48,341 nucleotides of DNA. Source: JABJPM01 sp964596705 (lineage in GTDB: Archaea; Nanobdellota; Nanobdellia; SCGC-AAA011-G17; PNOQ01). The notes beneath the pieces were generated by a model that saw nothing but the letters and a program-made list of their open reading frames with translations, was not told where the DNA came from and ran no database searches. Below, in pieces: positions 1 to 8,689 of this stretch. Location: the NCBI GenBank assembly GCA_964596705.1, contig CAZQVG010000002.1, positions 1 to 48,341 of the forward strand, in the 5' to 3' direction. The first letter of the stretch is position 1. The number at the start of each line of letters is the position of its first letter. A program made the translations under genes and the position numbers.

Positions 1-35
1 AGAGCTTGCCAAGCTTGCCAAACACTGCAAAAGTA

Positions 36-43
36 TTTATAAA
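36..43 (+). promoter_or_regulatory. TATA box for the radA operon
   Basis: TTTATAAA, the same palindromic box seen upstream of many genes in this window. It lies about 111 nt upstream of the first start codon (151). With a start site about 26 nt downstream of the box, the transcript would carry a leader of about 85 nt, unlike the leaderless genes nearby. Confidence 0.55.
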
Positions 44-136
44 TAGTCTTTAACTAATAGAAATTAGACTCCGTGAAATAATATCCGAATAGGGGAGTAT
101 GAGGAGTTCTATCTGAAACAAAATGGGAAACCAAAA

Positions 137-143
137 AGGAGGT
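137..143 (+). promoter_or_regulatory. Shine-Dalgarno site for the first gene
   Basis: AGGAGGT, 7 nt upstream of ATG 151. It fixes the start of the 86-residue protein and fits a leadered transcript from the TATA box at 36-43. Confidence 0.65.
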
Positions 144-150
144 ATGAAAT

Positions 151-411
151 ATGGCAAAACCTATTAAAAGTTGGAAATCTGGGAATATTTCTGGGGCCAT
201 TTGGCTAAATGAAAAGGAGATGAATGGCGCAAAGGTTAGTTTTAAGACTGCTAGCTTAAGGAGAGCATGGAAAAAAGAAGGTGATGTTTGGAGAGATGAA
301 ACTTTAAATTTTAGGAGACAGGATATTCCTAAGTTAATTGCAATTTTGAATGAAATGATGAAAGAGTTGTATTTGGCGGAACCAGAAGAAGGGGTGGATG
401 AAGATGAATAA
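151..411 (+). CDS. Small conserved protein upstream of radA
   Basis: An 86-residue, mostly basic protein with an acidic tail. The pattern (SGNISGAIW and SFKTASLRRAW near the N-terminus, a DIPKL segment and a C-terminal helix) resembles a widespread small DPANN family without an assigned function; it is slightly reminiscent of small ssDNA-binding folds such as PC4, but I could not verify homology. A strong Shine-Dalgarno sequence fixes the start. The end overlaps the radA start by 14 bp, so translation is probably coupled, and a role beside RadA in recombination is a reasonable guess only. Confidence that it is a gene is high; function is unknown. Confidence 0.8.
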   Translation: MAKPIKSWKSGNISGAIWLNEKEMNGAKVSFKTASLRRAWKKEGDVWRDETLNFRRQDIPKLIAILNEMMKELYLAEPEEGVDEDE

Positions 412-1399
412 AACAGAGGAAATTGTAATTGAAGAAGAAAAAAAAGAAGAAAAAAAAGAGTATAGCATAAGTGATCTGCCTGGGGTTGGACCAGCAACAG
501 CAGAGAAGTTAGCGGATGCTGGATATGATACTATGTTGAGTATTGCGGTGGCTAGCATAGGTCAATTAGCAGATGCTGTGGGTTTGAGTGAGAGTGTTGC
601 TAGGAAAATTATTCAGACTGCGAGAGAAAAGCTTGATATGGGTTTTGAATCTGGTCTAGATGTTTTAGAAAAAAGAAAACAGGTTTACAAGATTACCACA
701 GGAAGTAAGAATTTTGATGAGATTCTGGGTGGTGGATTTGAAACTGGATGTATTTCAGAGTGTTTTGGGCCTTATGGAAGCAGTAAAACTCAGATAGCAA
801 GTGCATTGGCAGTTAATGTTCAATTGCCTAAGGAAAAAGGTGGTGCTGAAGGGATGGCAGTTTTTATTGATGGAGAAGGAACGTTTAGGCCGGAAAGAAT
901 AAAACAACTTGCTAAGGGTGCAGGGTTAGACCCGGATAAGGCGTTAAAGAATATTTTAGTGGCAAGAGCATTTAATTCAGATCACCAGATGATTTTAGTG
1001 GATAAAGTGGAAGAATTAATAACTAAGAAAAAATTGCCAATTAGGTTGGTTATTGTGGACTCGTTGACAGCCCATTTTAGGGCAGAGTTTATTGGTCGTG
1101 GGACATTAGCAGAGAGGCAGCAGAAATTGAATAAGCATATGCATAGTTTGACAAAACTTGCAGCAAACTATAATGTTGCAGTTTATGTGACTAACCAGGT
1201 TATGGCAAAACCAGATACTTTCTTTGGAGATCCTAATGAAGCTATTGGCGGAAACATTGTAGGACATAACTCTTCATTTAGAATTTATTTGAGGAGAGGT
1301 AAAAAGGGATCAAGAGTTGCTAAGATCATTGATTCGCCTAATTTGCCTGAGGCAGAAGCAGTATTTTTTGTTAGGGAAGAAGGATTGAGGGATGAATAA
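398..1399 (+). CDS. radA: DNA repair and recombination protein RadA
   Basis: Archaeal RecA/Rad51-family recombinase that forms filaments on single-stranded DNA for strand exchange. The 333 residues comprise an acidic/lysine-rich start, a helix-hairpin-helix N-terminal domain (about 22-80, DLPGVGPATAEKL) and the ATPase core. Walker A is at 124-131 and reads GPYGSSKT; the usual archaeal form is GxxGSGKT, so the sixth-position glycine is serine here. FIDGEGTFRPER is at 156-167 and Walker B LVIVDS ends at 222. The L2/C-terminal region has NQVMAKPD and GGNIVGH. A start at ATG 404 is also possible. It is co-transcribed with the upstream small gene. Identity is certain. Confidence 0.97.
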   Translation: MKMNKTEEIVIEEEKKEEKKEYSISDLPGVGPATAEKLADAGYDTMLSIAVASIGQLADAVGLSESVARKIIQTAREKLDMGFESGLDVLEKRKQVYKITTGSKNFDEILGGGFETGCISECFGPYGSSKTQIASALAVNVQLPKEKGGAEGMAVFIDGEGTFRPERIKQLAKGAGLDPDKALKNILVARAFNSDHQMILVDKVEELITKKKLPIRLVIVDSLTAHFRAEFIGRGTLAERQQKLNKHMHSLTKLAANYNVAVYVTNQVMAKPDTFFGDPNEAIGGNIVGHNSSFRIYLRRGKKGSRVAKIIDSPNLPEAEAVFFVREEGLRDE

Positions 1400-1452
1400 T
1401 ATATCTTACTAAACCTAAATTTTTTTATTTTGATCTTTATTTCTATTTTTTT

Positions 1453-2109
1453 ATGTTTGGATTTGAGAGAGGGTCTTTTTTGTATGTTGTAACTGGGCCA
1501 ATGGGAGCAGGGAAAACTAGTTGGTTAGTAGAAGAAGCATCTAAAATTCAATCCTATTCCAGATATGAATGTCAGGCATTTAAGCCTAGTTTGGACGATA
1601 GATATTCTGATAGCGATTTAGCGAGCAGAACTGGAAAAAGATTAAAGTCTACCATCATAGATCCAAATAAACCTTTTCAGATGTTAGATAATCTAGAAAA
1701 CCGAGTGGATGTGATTGTTATAGACGAAGCTCATTTTTTTGAAGATTCTCTTGTTTACGCAGTGGATGTTTTATTAAGAAACGATAAGAAAGTTTTAGTT
1801 TCTGGATTGGATCTGGATTTTAGGGGAGAGTATTTTCCAGTTATGGGCAAATTATTGGCAATGGCAGATGATGTGAAAAAAATGACTTCTTTTTGTGAAT
1901 ATAGGAATGAGTTGGGAGAGCGGTGTGGTGCGATAGCAAGGAATACTCAAAGATTGTATATGGATGGGAGCCCTGTGCCTTATGATGATCCTTTAATTCT
2001 GGTAGGGGATGAGACTGGGAAGAAAAATGAGCGGATATATCAGGCTAGATGCAGGAAGCACCATATTGTTCCTGGAAAGCCTGAATTTGTTAAGTCAAAA
2101 GATTTATAA
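1453..2109 (+). CDS. tdk: Thymidine kinase (type II)
   Basis: Phosphorylates thymidine to dTMP with ATP in pyrimidine salvage. The 218-residue protein has a P-loop GPMGAGKT at 15-22, the DEAHFF motif at 91-96 (family form DEAQFF, with the catalytic Glu), and the GLDLDFRGE segment at about 118-126. Structural-zinc candidates are C148, C158, C200 and H203. A T-rich 53-bp spacer separates it from radA, and the next gene starts 29 bp after its stop. Presence of a salvage kinase fits a DPANN archaeon that depends on external nucleosides; that is inference. Confidence 0.95.
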   Translation: MFGFERGSFLYVVTGPMGAGKTSWLVEEASKIQSYSRYECQAFKPSLDDRYSDSDLASRTGKRLKSTIIDPNKPFQMLDNLENRVDVIVIDEAHFFEDSLVYAVDVLLRNDKKVLVSGLDLDFRGEYFPVMGKLLAMADDVKKMTSFCEYRNELGERCGAIARNTQRLYMDGSPVPYDDPLILVGDETGKKNERIYQARCRKHHIVPGKPEFVKSKDL

Positions 2110-2138
2110 ATGATTTAAGTTCCCAAAAATTATTCAAA

Positions 2139-2318
2139 ATGGCAAAAGAAAAAATATTAAAATGTAGTTCATGTAATGTTGATATTGTTAATATCTCTGG
2201 ATCTGTTCAGTTTGCATGCCCTAATTGTGGTGAAGAGACTATTGTTAGGTGTGCAGATTGCAGAAAGAAATCAATAAAGTATCATTGTAGTAAATGTGGT
2301 TTTGAGGGACCTAATTAA
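2139..2318 (+). CDS. Small zinc-ribbon protein (HVO_2753-like)
   Basis: A 59-residue protein with four CxxC pairs (C9/C12, C27/C30, C38/C41, C50/C53), enough for two zinc sites, ending in the characteristic GFEGPN. This matches the archaeal double zinc-finger family typified by Haloferax HVO_2753, which commonly sits directly upstream of elongation factor 1-beta, as it does here (2 bp between stop and next ATG). Suspected role in translation or RNA binding; the exact function is not established. A TTTATAAA box overlaps the tdk stop region at 2103-2110. Confidence 0.9.
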   Translation: MAKEKILKCSSCNVDIVNISGSVQFACPNCGEETIVRCADCRKKSIKYHCSKCGFEGPN

Positions 2319-2320
2319 AA

Positions 2321-2599
2321 ATGGGATTTGCTGTTGTTACATTAAAGGTTATGCCTGAAAGTCCTGAAGTGGATTTAGAGCAGTTAGAAGTTAAAGTAAA
2401 AGAGAAGATTAAAGATTTTGCTGGGGAAGGAGAGACTAAAACTGAAATAGAGCCGGTGGCTTTTGGGTTAAAAGCTTTGAAAGTTATTTTTGTTATGGAT
2501 GAAAGTCAAGGAAGCCCTGATCCTGTAGCAGAAGAGGTTGATAAATTTGATGAAGTTGCTTCTGCAGAAATAGTTGATGTTAGAAGGGCAATTGGCTAA
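2321..2599 (+). CDS. ef1b: Elongation factor 1-beta
   Basis: Archaeal aEF1-beta, the guanine-nucleotide exchange factor that recharges elongation factor 1-alpha with GTP. The 92-residue length is normal. The ferredoxin-like fold shows in the opening VTLKVMPESPEVDLEQL and in GLKALKVIFVMDE, followed by a typical C-terminus (VDKFDEVASAEIVDVRRAIG). It is in an operon with the zinc protein. Its last 20 bp overlap the convergent prepilin-peptidase gene. Confidence 0.95.
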   Translation: MGFAVVTLKVMPESPEVDLEQLEVKVKEKIKDFAGEGETKTEIEPVAFGLKALKVIFVMDESQGSPDPVAEEVDKFDEVASAEIVDVRRAIG

Positions 2600-3458
2600 A
2601 TAAAATATTACCAAATATTAAACTAATTATTGTTGCTAAGAAGATTGCAGGAACAAATGCAATTCCTTCTTTTACTTTGACTTTATTTTTATGTTTTCTT
2701 ATTAATTCAATCTGTTTTTTTGTTACTCCTAGAGATTTTTTTGGATTATAGATTAATCTGTTGTTGATAATTATTTTTTCTGCGATCCAATCTCCTTCAA
2801 CTAATTCTGAGACTTTCCTGATGTGATACATGGTTAAGTCTTCTATTGTTTTTACTGAAATAAATAAAAGTGTGAATAATATTGGAGTTATAAGTAAAGT
2901 TGTTATTAATGCATTGTAGGGGAAGTTTAGAAATATAATTGATAAGATTGTTATTATGGTTGCGGGTATGATGAATGGTTGAGTTAGTATTTTTGATTTT
3001 TTTATGTCTTCTTTTAATTTTTTTCTAAATCTCTTGTAGTTTTTTATTATTAGAATGGTTGTTAACGTTAAACTATATAGTGCTCCAATCAATAGTATGT
3101 TTATGTATAATGTTGCTAAGAAAGGAATGTTTAAGTTTGGGTGGAATATGTTTTTGAGAACTAAAGGGTAGCTTGGTAACGCAGCACCTAACCCAAACAA
3201 TAATTTTGTATCGCCGCCACCCCATTGTTTTGAGTAATACATTAAAGTTCCAAGTATTGCAAAAACGCCTAACCCTATTAAACTTTGTAAGATTGGTTTA
3301 AATGTGTGATAGTGAATTGATTTAAATGAGTAAATGGTTAAAGCAATAATTATTAGACTGTAATTTATCCAATTTGGAACTTCTTTTGTTTTTATGTCTG
3401 AAATTGTTGCTATTGATAACCAGATTATTGTTATTATTAAGATTATGTAATCAAACAT
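2580..3458 (-). CDS. Type IV prepilin/archaellin peptidase (A24 family)
   Basis: Membrane aspartyl protease expected to cleave class III signal peptides of pilin-like proteins on the cytoplasmic side. The 292-residue protein has several transmembrane helices. The two catalytic aspartates are visible: D21 in SDIKTKEVPNW and D83 in GGGDTKLLFG (GxGD motif). A soluble or loop region near 210-265 precedes a last helix. A likely substrate in this window is the pilin at 39400-39930. It shares a promoter region with the divergent gene at 3510 and overlaps ef1b by 20 bp at its 3' end. Confidence 0.88.
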   Translation of the reverse strand: MFDYIILIITIIWLSIATISDIKTKEVPNWINYSLIIIALTIYSFKSIHYHTFKPILQSLIGLGVFAILGTLMYYSKQWGGGDTKLLFGLGAALPSYPLVLKNIFHPNLNIPFLATLYINILLIGALYSLTLTTILIIKNYKRFRKKLKEDIKKSKILTQPFIIPATIITILSIIFLNFPYNALITTLLITPILFTLLFISVKTIEDLTMYHIRKVSELVEGDWIAEKIIINNRLIYNPKKSLGVTKKQIELIRKHKNKVKVKEGIAFVPAIFLATIISLIFGNILFSQLPF

Positions 3459-3479
3459 AGTTGTTTATTGATGAATATC

Positions 3480-3487
3480 TTTATAAA
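3480..3487. promoter_or_regulatory. Shared bidirectional TATA box
   Basis: TTTATAAA, a perfect palindrome, is centred 25.5 nt from the minus-strand start at 3458 and 26.5 nt from the plus-strand start at 3510. The spacer is only 51 bp and holds no other box of similar quality, so one element appears to serve two leaderless transcripts. Confidence 0.65.
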
Positions 3488-3509
3488 TCTTTTTTGTTAA
3501 ATTTTTGTT

Positions 3510-3920
3510 ATGTTTAATGATAAAGAAATCTTGAAAATTTTTGATGAAGCTTTTAAAGAGTTTAATAAGAAACATAAAATTACCTGTTCTGTTGAAATTG
3601 TTGATTATGATAAGTTTTGGGAAATTGCTAAAGAGAGTAAGTTAGTTGCGGAACAACTAAAAAATGGAATTCCTGTAATTGTTGGTGCTTTGGTAAGGCA
3701 TAGAAAAGATGAAGATATTGTTTATTTGAGTGCAGATGTTTTGAATCAGATAACTGATGATAAGAAGTTTGTTAAAGCAATAATTATGCACGAATTTTAT
3801 CATATTTTGCTAAAGGATAAACTAAAAGAAGACAGTGTGAAAGAAGATGAAAAATCTGAAGAAAGAGCAAAAGAGAAGATGAGAGAAGAGTTTCCTGATC
3901 TTGCCGAGTATTTGGATTAA
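3510..3920 (+). CDS. Small HExxH putative metalloprotein
   Basis: A 136-residue soluble protein with HEFYH at 94-98 inside a helix-like segment (IIMHEFYHILLKD), the zinc-binding signature of gluzincin/zincin proteases, followed by a charged Lys/Glu-rich tail. The upstream LVRHRKDEDIVYLSADVL would fit a beta hairpin ahead of the active-site helix. No third zinc ligand is obvious. Function is unknown; a putative metallopeptidase is the most that can be said. Transcription looks leaderless from the TATA box at 3480-3487. Confidence 0.7.
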   Translation: MFNDKEILKIFDEAFKEFNKKHKITCSVEIVDYDKFWEIAKESKLVAEQLKNGIPVIVGALVRHRKDEDIVYLSADVLNQITDDKKFVKAIIMHEFYHILLKDKLKEDSVKEDEKSEERAKEKMREEFPDLAEYLD

Positions 3921-3958
3921 TAGAAAACCTTTTAAATTATTTTAGGGTTTTTAAAGCT

Positions 3959-5104
3959 ATGATTAAAAAAGGGAATGGTTCTATTGGAGGTTTGGTATTT
4001 TTAATTGCAATTTTTATAATTCTCTATATGTTGGTTATGCCTCCTTGTGAGAAATGTGAGCTTTTGGATCTTGGCAATTGTGAGGATGTTTGTGGGGAAG
4101 GCGGAGTGAGTGGTGTTTTATTATATGATAATCCGGGTTTAGTTGAAAAAAGCAATGTTAGTGTTTATGATTTAGATCAGATTAATCTTTATATTAGAAC
4201 AGATGATGAGATTGAACGTTTAGCTAGCTCTTTATTTGTAAGCCGGAGTTGGTTTGGAAATGTTGATCAAGATTTAAATTTTGTTTTAGAGGATCTGAAT
4301 AATTTGGAAGGGGTTTATTTTACTTTTAATGTTGAGGCTGGGAAAGGCACTTTATTTATTGAATTAAATGATCATGTTATTTTTTCTGAAAAAATTGAGA
4401 ATCCAAAAGGAAAAGTTGTTGAACTGCCTATCTCGTATTTGAAGAAGAAAAATCATATTAAACTTTATGTAGATTCTCCTGGTTTAGCGTTTTGGAGAAA
4501 TAACAAATATAATTTAAGAGATTTAGATATAAAACAAGAATTTGAGAGGGTTCATCATGAGGAAGTTGTTAGTTTTTCTGTAAGTAAGGATGAATTAAAT
4601 CATCTTCTAGAATCTAATTTAGAATTTTCAGGTTTTTGTAATGGCATGGATGGGATTAGCATGTTGAAGGTTTATTTGAATGATAATCTGATTTATACTG
4701 AATCTATTGATAGGTGTGTAAGTTTTGAAAGACAAGTAGATGTCGATAAAGAGGATTTGAAAATTGGTAATAATGAATTAAGTTTTGTTATTGATAGAGG
4801 TAATTTCTTGTTGAATCCTGTGAGAGTTATAAATAGGCTGGATGCAGAATTATATCCTTCTTATAGTTTTGATGTTGATGAGGATGTGTATGATTTTGCA
4901 GATCGTTATTATTTATCTCTTAAAACTGGGGATGGAGAAAAGGAAACTAAAATAATAATTAATAACTATAATATTGATTTTGATAGTTCAGATAACTATT
5001 TTGAGAAAGAAATAACAAACTTTGTGAGAGAAGGTAGTAATTATTTGGAAATTGTGCCTGTTAATGCATTTAATTTAAATGAGATAAAAATTTGGTATGA
5101 ATAA
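3959..5104 (+). CDS. Membrane-anchored extracytoplasmic protein, unknown
   Basis: A 381-residue protein not assigned to a family. It has one N-terminal transmembrane segment (about 11-27), then a short Cys cluster (CEKC at about 30-33 and two more cysteines by 45), then a predominantly beta, acidic extracytoplasmic region with repeated jelly-roll-like stretches. The middle and C-terminal parts look like two similar beta domains (both end in phrases such as NHIKLYVD and NYLEIVPV), suggesting internal duplication. TTTAAA at 3931-3936 lies 25.5 nt upstream, so it is probably leaderless. The next gene starts 2 bp after its stop. Confidence 0.75.
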   Translation: MIKKGNGSIGGLVFLIAIFIILYMLVMPPCEKCELLDLGNCEDVCGEGGVSGVLLYDNPGLVEKSNVSVYDLDQINLYIRTDDEIERLASSLFVSRSWFGNVDQDLNFVLEDLNNLEGVYFTFNVEAGKGTLFIELNDHVIFSEKIENPKGKVVELPISYLKKKNHIKLYVDSPGLAFWRNNKYNLRDLDIKQEFERVHHEEVVSFSVSKDELNHLLESNLEFSGFCNGMDGISMLKVYLNDNLIYTESIDRCVSFERQVDVDKEDLKIGNNELSFVIDRGNFLLNPVRVINRLDAELYPSYSFDVDEDVYDFADRYYLSLKTGDGEKETKIIINNYNIDFDSSDNYFEKEITNFVREGSNYLEIVPVNAFNLNEIKIWYE

Positions 5105-5106
5105 AT

Positions 5107-5332
5107 ATGGCGGATNNNNNNNNNNNNNNNNNNNNNNNNNNNNNNNNNNNNNNNNNNNNNNNNNNNNNNNNNNNNNNNNNNNNNNNNNNNNNNNNNNNNN
5201 NNNNNNNNNNNNNNNGAAAAAGAGGTGAATAATTCGGAAGAGGAAAATAATCAGGAAGACGTTCATAAAATGGCGGATGAAAAAGAGGTGAATAATTCGG
5301 AAGAGGAAAATAATCAGGAAGACGTTCATAAA
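5107..5332 (+). repeat. 63-bp in-frame tandem repeat at an assembly gap
   Basis: One complete 63-bp unit lies at 5270-5332. It is preceded by the last 54 bp of an identical unit (5216-5269), and the missing first 9 bp are exactly the bases before the gap (5107-5115). Each unit encodes 21 residues beginning MADEKEV and ending QEDVHK. Because the unit is perfect and longer than 55 bp, it would break a short-read assembly; the real copy number is unknown. Confidence 0.85.
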
Positions 5333-6790
5333 AGAAATTTGATGCATGGAAAGAGATTTAAGGTAGATTTGCCTGTTATTTTTGGATATGTTGTTAAGGG
5401 AATTTTCGGTTTAATATTGATTGGGATTATTGTTTTAATTGGATTTATTATTTTCAATTTGGCTAGATCTGGTCAGTTAGGGGTTTATACAAAAGATGTG
5501 GTTGTTAATGTTGATAATAGCATAGATAGCCAAGGTCTTTTTGGATGGTTTAAAACTCAGTGGGAATGGATAAAAGATCCTGCTAAGATGAGGACTTATA
5601 GGTCTGTAGTGGAAGCTAATGAAGAAAATGAGAATCTGGGAGTAAAAATTGTAAGTTTCGAAGTTCCCAATGAGAAAGTTTTTGAAGGAGATCCAATTGT
5701 AGGAGTTGCTGTTGTGCAAGCAGCAAGCATTTCAGATAATACTTCTAGAGTTAAGTTTGATTGTGAGTTGGAAGATTATAATGGAGATTATACGGTTAAA
5801 CCAGATTATTTTGAGTACCCTGGGAATGGAATTGTTAAGAGAGTAAATGTAATGTGTGATTTTGATAGTAGTAATCTATATTTGCCTAATAAAATAAATG
5901 CAAAGCAAATTAAATTTAAGAATATCTTTGAGTCTAAGACGTTGGCAAGTTATGATGTTTATATAATGAAGAAGGACAAATATGAGTTTATTAATTACGA
6001 ATTAGGAAAAAATGTTTTTGATTATTATGGAATCAGTGATCCTTTATTAAGTGGTGATGGGGTGATGAGATCAGTAACTACTGCTGGCCCGGTTAATTTA
6101 GCGATTGGTACTGAGACTTCTCAACCATTTGTGTATTCTCCAGAAGATGGAATGGAATATTATATACAGGTAGACATAACTCCTCAATGGAGAGGAGATA
6201 TTAAATATGTTAAAGATTTAAGATTGAAAGTTCCAGAAGAGATAGAGCTTGTTGAAGATCCAAGAACTTGTGATTTTGAATTTAGTGGCGAGTATGATGG
6301 AGGCTATAAGGTATATCATTTGACACCTTATGCAATGGAACATAAAGTTAATGTGGATTGTTCTCAAGAAAGATTGGATGAGGTTGGATTGAGTGAGGAA
6401 AGTTGTGTAAGGTATTTTAGGTCAGGTGGGATTCAAACTCAATGTTGGTTTAAAGTTCCGTCTTATCCAGAAGATTGGTCAGATATTGTTAGGACATCTT
6501 TTGTGGCAGAATTAGACTATGTTTTTGAAAGTACAACTAGTAGATTTGTTCAAATATATAAAAAAGAAGGAGCTAAAGATAATGTTTGTGAGTCTTATGG
6601 TGAATCAAGATGTAAGGAAGTTAAAGGGTGTGAGCCTAGATATAATGAAGGGAACTTTAGTGGGTGTGTAATGTGTAATGTTGATAGATGTGAAGATTAT
6701 AGGAGTGAAGAGGATTGTAATAACGATTATTGTGGTGTTGGCGAGTGTGCATATGTAAATGGTGTTTGTGGAACTAAAGCTTTAGTTTAG
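5107..6790 (+). CDS. Membrane-anchored protein with cytoplasmic tandem repeat (gap inside)
   Basis: Starts at ATG 5107, 2 bp after the upstream stop, and is interrupted by 100 N. Joining the flanks directly gives an open frame of 527 residues that reads through at least two copies of a 21-residue acidic repeat. After the repeat come a basic stretch, a transmembrane helix (VIFGYVVKGIFGLILIGIIV) and a large extracytoplasmic region. The C-terminal ~60 residues are Cys-rich (CESYGESRCKEVKGC and later pairs), probably a disulfide-knotted module. No family recognised. The repeat faces the cytoplasm if the N-terminus is inside. A downstream GTG start (5225) is not needed. True length depends on repeat copy number. 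Confidence 0.75.
5116..5215. other. Assembly gap (100 N)
   Basis: A run of exactly 100 N, a conventional unknown-length placeholder. Unlike the other two gaps it is not flanked by a 55-bp duplicate; its flanks join seamlessly as one repeat unit. Confidence 0.95.
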
Positions 6791-6826
6791 AAAGGTTTTT
6801 AAACAATTTAATACACTTTTAAGTTT

Positions 6827-7738
6827 ATGAGAGGTGGTAAATTTATTTTTTTAATCATTGTAGTAATTTTAATTATTTCTGGGTGTCAAGGAAATAGAGT
6901 TGAGTCTAATGTGGGGGGAGTAGATGGAAGGTTTGTGGAAAATATGCCCCCTTTAGATGGAATAAGGGATGGAAGTGATTTTTCAGTTGGGTTAATGTTC
7001 ACTAATTCATTGCTTAATGGTGTAAATGTAAATTTGTGTATTTATGATACTCCTCCGGAGAGTATGGGAGGAATTCAAGGAAAAGAATGTAAGGAATTTT
7101 TTATTGATGCAGCAGTAAGAGATGATAATGGCAAAATAACTCCTTCCAGGAGTGAGGCTATTTATTTTCCAGATGATGGAAGTGGATATGTCTATCGCGG
7201 GGTAGATCTAGGTGTTGATAAAACTACTATTATTGCTGAATATAAATATATGGTTGATGCAAGATATAAGGTTGGAGAGGTTTGTATGAAAAAGAAACCC
7301 TATCTAGAAACAGATTATAGGTGTGAATCTAAAGAAACTTTTTCTGGATCGGATATTGAAGGCGATGTTGCTCCTGTTGTTGTAGAAAAAATAGAAAAAG
7401 ATATTGTTCCTGAAGGAAATAATAATAGGATTATTTTAGACATCTATTTGAGAAAGGCTTCACTTGGGGATGTGGTTTTAGAAGATGAAGATAAAAATCT
7501 ATTAAACTTGAACATAATGATGGGTGGAACAGATGGACTCTTTGTTTGTGATGGGAGAACTGATGGGAAGGTTGAGATGAAAGATTTGACTAAGAAAGTT
7601 AGATGTGAAGCAGTTGTTAATCTTGGCGGACAAGAATATTATACTGATTCAATTAATGTTGAACTAAATTATTTTTACAGGGTTGTATTATCAACTAATC
7701 AAATAAAATTAATTAGATCAAGGGAGGGATTATCATGA
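6827..7738 (+). CDS. Putative lipoprotein, paralogue of the next gene
   Basis: A 303-residue exported protein with a signal peptide and lipobox ISGC (Cys about residue 20), so probably lipid-anchored on the outer face. The mature part starts with a GG-V/T-DG segment and a beta-rich domain concerned with PLDGIRDGSDFSVGLMFTN, closely resembling the start of the following protein. Several cysteines suggest disulfides. TTTAAA at 6798-6803 lies 26.5 nt upstream, so leaderless. It overlaps the next gene by 4 bp (ATGA). Function unknown. Confidence 0.75.
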   Translation: MRGGKFIFLIIVVILIISGCQGNRVESNVGGVDGRFVENMPPLDGIRDGSDFSVGLMFTNSLLNGVNVNLCIYDTPPESMGGIQGKECKEFFIDAAVRDDNGKITPSRSEAIYFPDDGSGYVYRGVDLGVDKTTIIAEYKYMVDARYKVGEVCMKKKPYLETDYRCESKETFSGSDIEGDVAPVVVEKIEKDIVPEGNNNRIILDIYLRKASLGDVVLEDEDKNLLNLNIMMGGTDGLFVCDGRTDGKVEMKDLTKKVRCEAVVNLGGQEYYTDSINVELNYFYRVVLSTNQIKLIRSREGLS

Positions 7739-8658
7739 AAAAGAGTTTTGTTATTTTAGGTTTGTTAGTGTTTATGTTGGTAGTGGCTGGATGTAAAAAA
7801 GAGGTTGTTGAGGAGGGACCCTTTATTGGGGGAACAGATGGAGTGAAAATTTCATTTATGGAAGGTGCTCCCTTAAGTGAGTTTTCTGTTTCGGAGAGTG
7901 TTCCAGTCAAAGTTTTGGTAAACAATGAAGGGGAGTATGATGTTCCCGAGAATAGTGTTGAAGTTAAGTTATATGGTTTAGCTATGTCTGAGTATGGTTT
8001 GTCTTCAGATTATAAAGTTGTACAACCTTCTTTATTAGGGAAGAAGAAAGATGAAAGAGAAGATGGTGCTGAAATTACATTGGATATGGGAACTTTAAAA
8101 TATCAAGGAGATGTTTCTGGTTCATTAGATGCTAATCTATTAGCAAAGGTTTGTTATCCTTATAGAACAGAATCAAGAATAAAAGCTTGTGCTACTTCTA
8201 GGCAAATTTCTGAAGGGGGAGGAGAAGCAGTATGTAGTCTTGCTGGAGAGAAAATAAGTTCTAGTAAAGTTTCTAGTTCGCCTGTGCAAGTGACAAGTTT
8301 TACAGAAACCTTAAGTGGCTCTGATAGGGTTGGATTTAGAGTTATTATTGAAAATAAAGGTATGGGCAATGTTTATATGGATGACTCTGAATGTGCAGGT
8401 TTAGATGATCCTGCAGTGAAGTTTGATAAGAAGGATAAGGTACATTTTAGGTTTGAACAAGAAGATGTTGAGTGTGCTACATTGGATGGACAGAAGACAA
8501 ATGAAGGATATATTAGATTAGATAATGGAGTAAAAACTTTGATGTGCACAATGCCTGTTGAAAATACAGGATCTAGTTATGAGAGGGAGTTAACTTTGTA
8601 TTTAGACTTCAAATACACTGATTCTGTGTCTAAGAACATAAAAATCTTAGAAGCATAA
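7735..8658 (+). CDS. Putative lipoprotein, paralogue of the previous gene
   Basis: A 307-residue protein with signal peptide and lipobox VAGC (Cys about residue 20). The mature N-terminus GGTDGVKISFMEGAPLSEF aligns by eye with GGVDGRFVENMPPLDGIRD of the upstream protein, so the pair probably arose by tandem duplication. The rest looks like CARDB/Ig-type beta domains (VKVLVNNEGEYDVPENSVEV), often found in archaeal surface proteins. Start ATG overlaps the upstream stop, indicating translational coupling. Function unknown. Confidence 0.75.
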   Translation: MKKSFVILGLLVFMLVVAGCKKEVVEEGPFIGGTDGVKISFMEGAPLSEFSVSESVPVKVLVNNEGEYDVPENSVEVKLYGLAMSEYGLSSDYKVVQPSLLGKKKDEREDGAEITLDMGTLKYQGDVSGSLDANLLAKVCYPYRTESRIKACATSRQISEGGGEAVCSLAGEKISSSKVSSSPVQVTSFTETLSGSDRVGFRVIIENKGMGNVYMDDSECAGLDDPAVKFDKKDKVHFRFEQEDVECATLDGQKTNEGYIRLDNGVKTLMCTMPVENTGSSYERELTLYLDFKYTDSVSKNIKILEA

Positions 8659-8689
8659 ATTTATTAACTCCTTTCTTTTTTATATTTTT

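Noticed and set aside
99..116. Short upstream ORF (MRSSI) in the radA leader
   Set aside because: ATG 99 is in a 5-codon frame with only 2 nt between a weak GGGGAG and the ATG; nothing shows it is translated.
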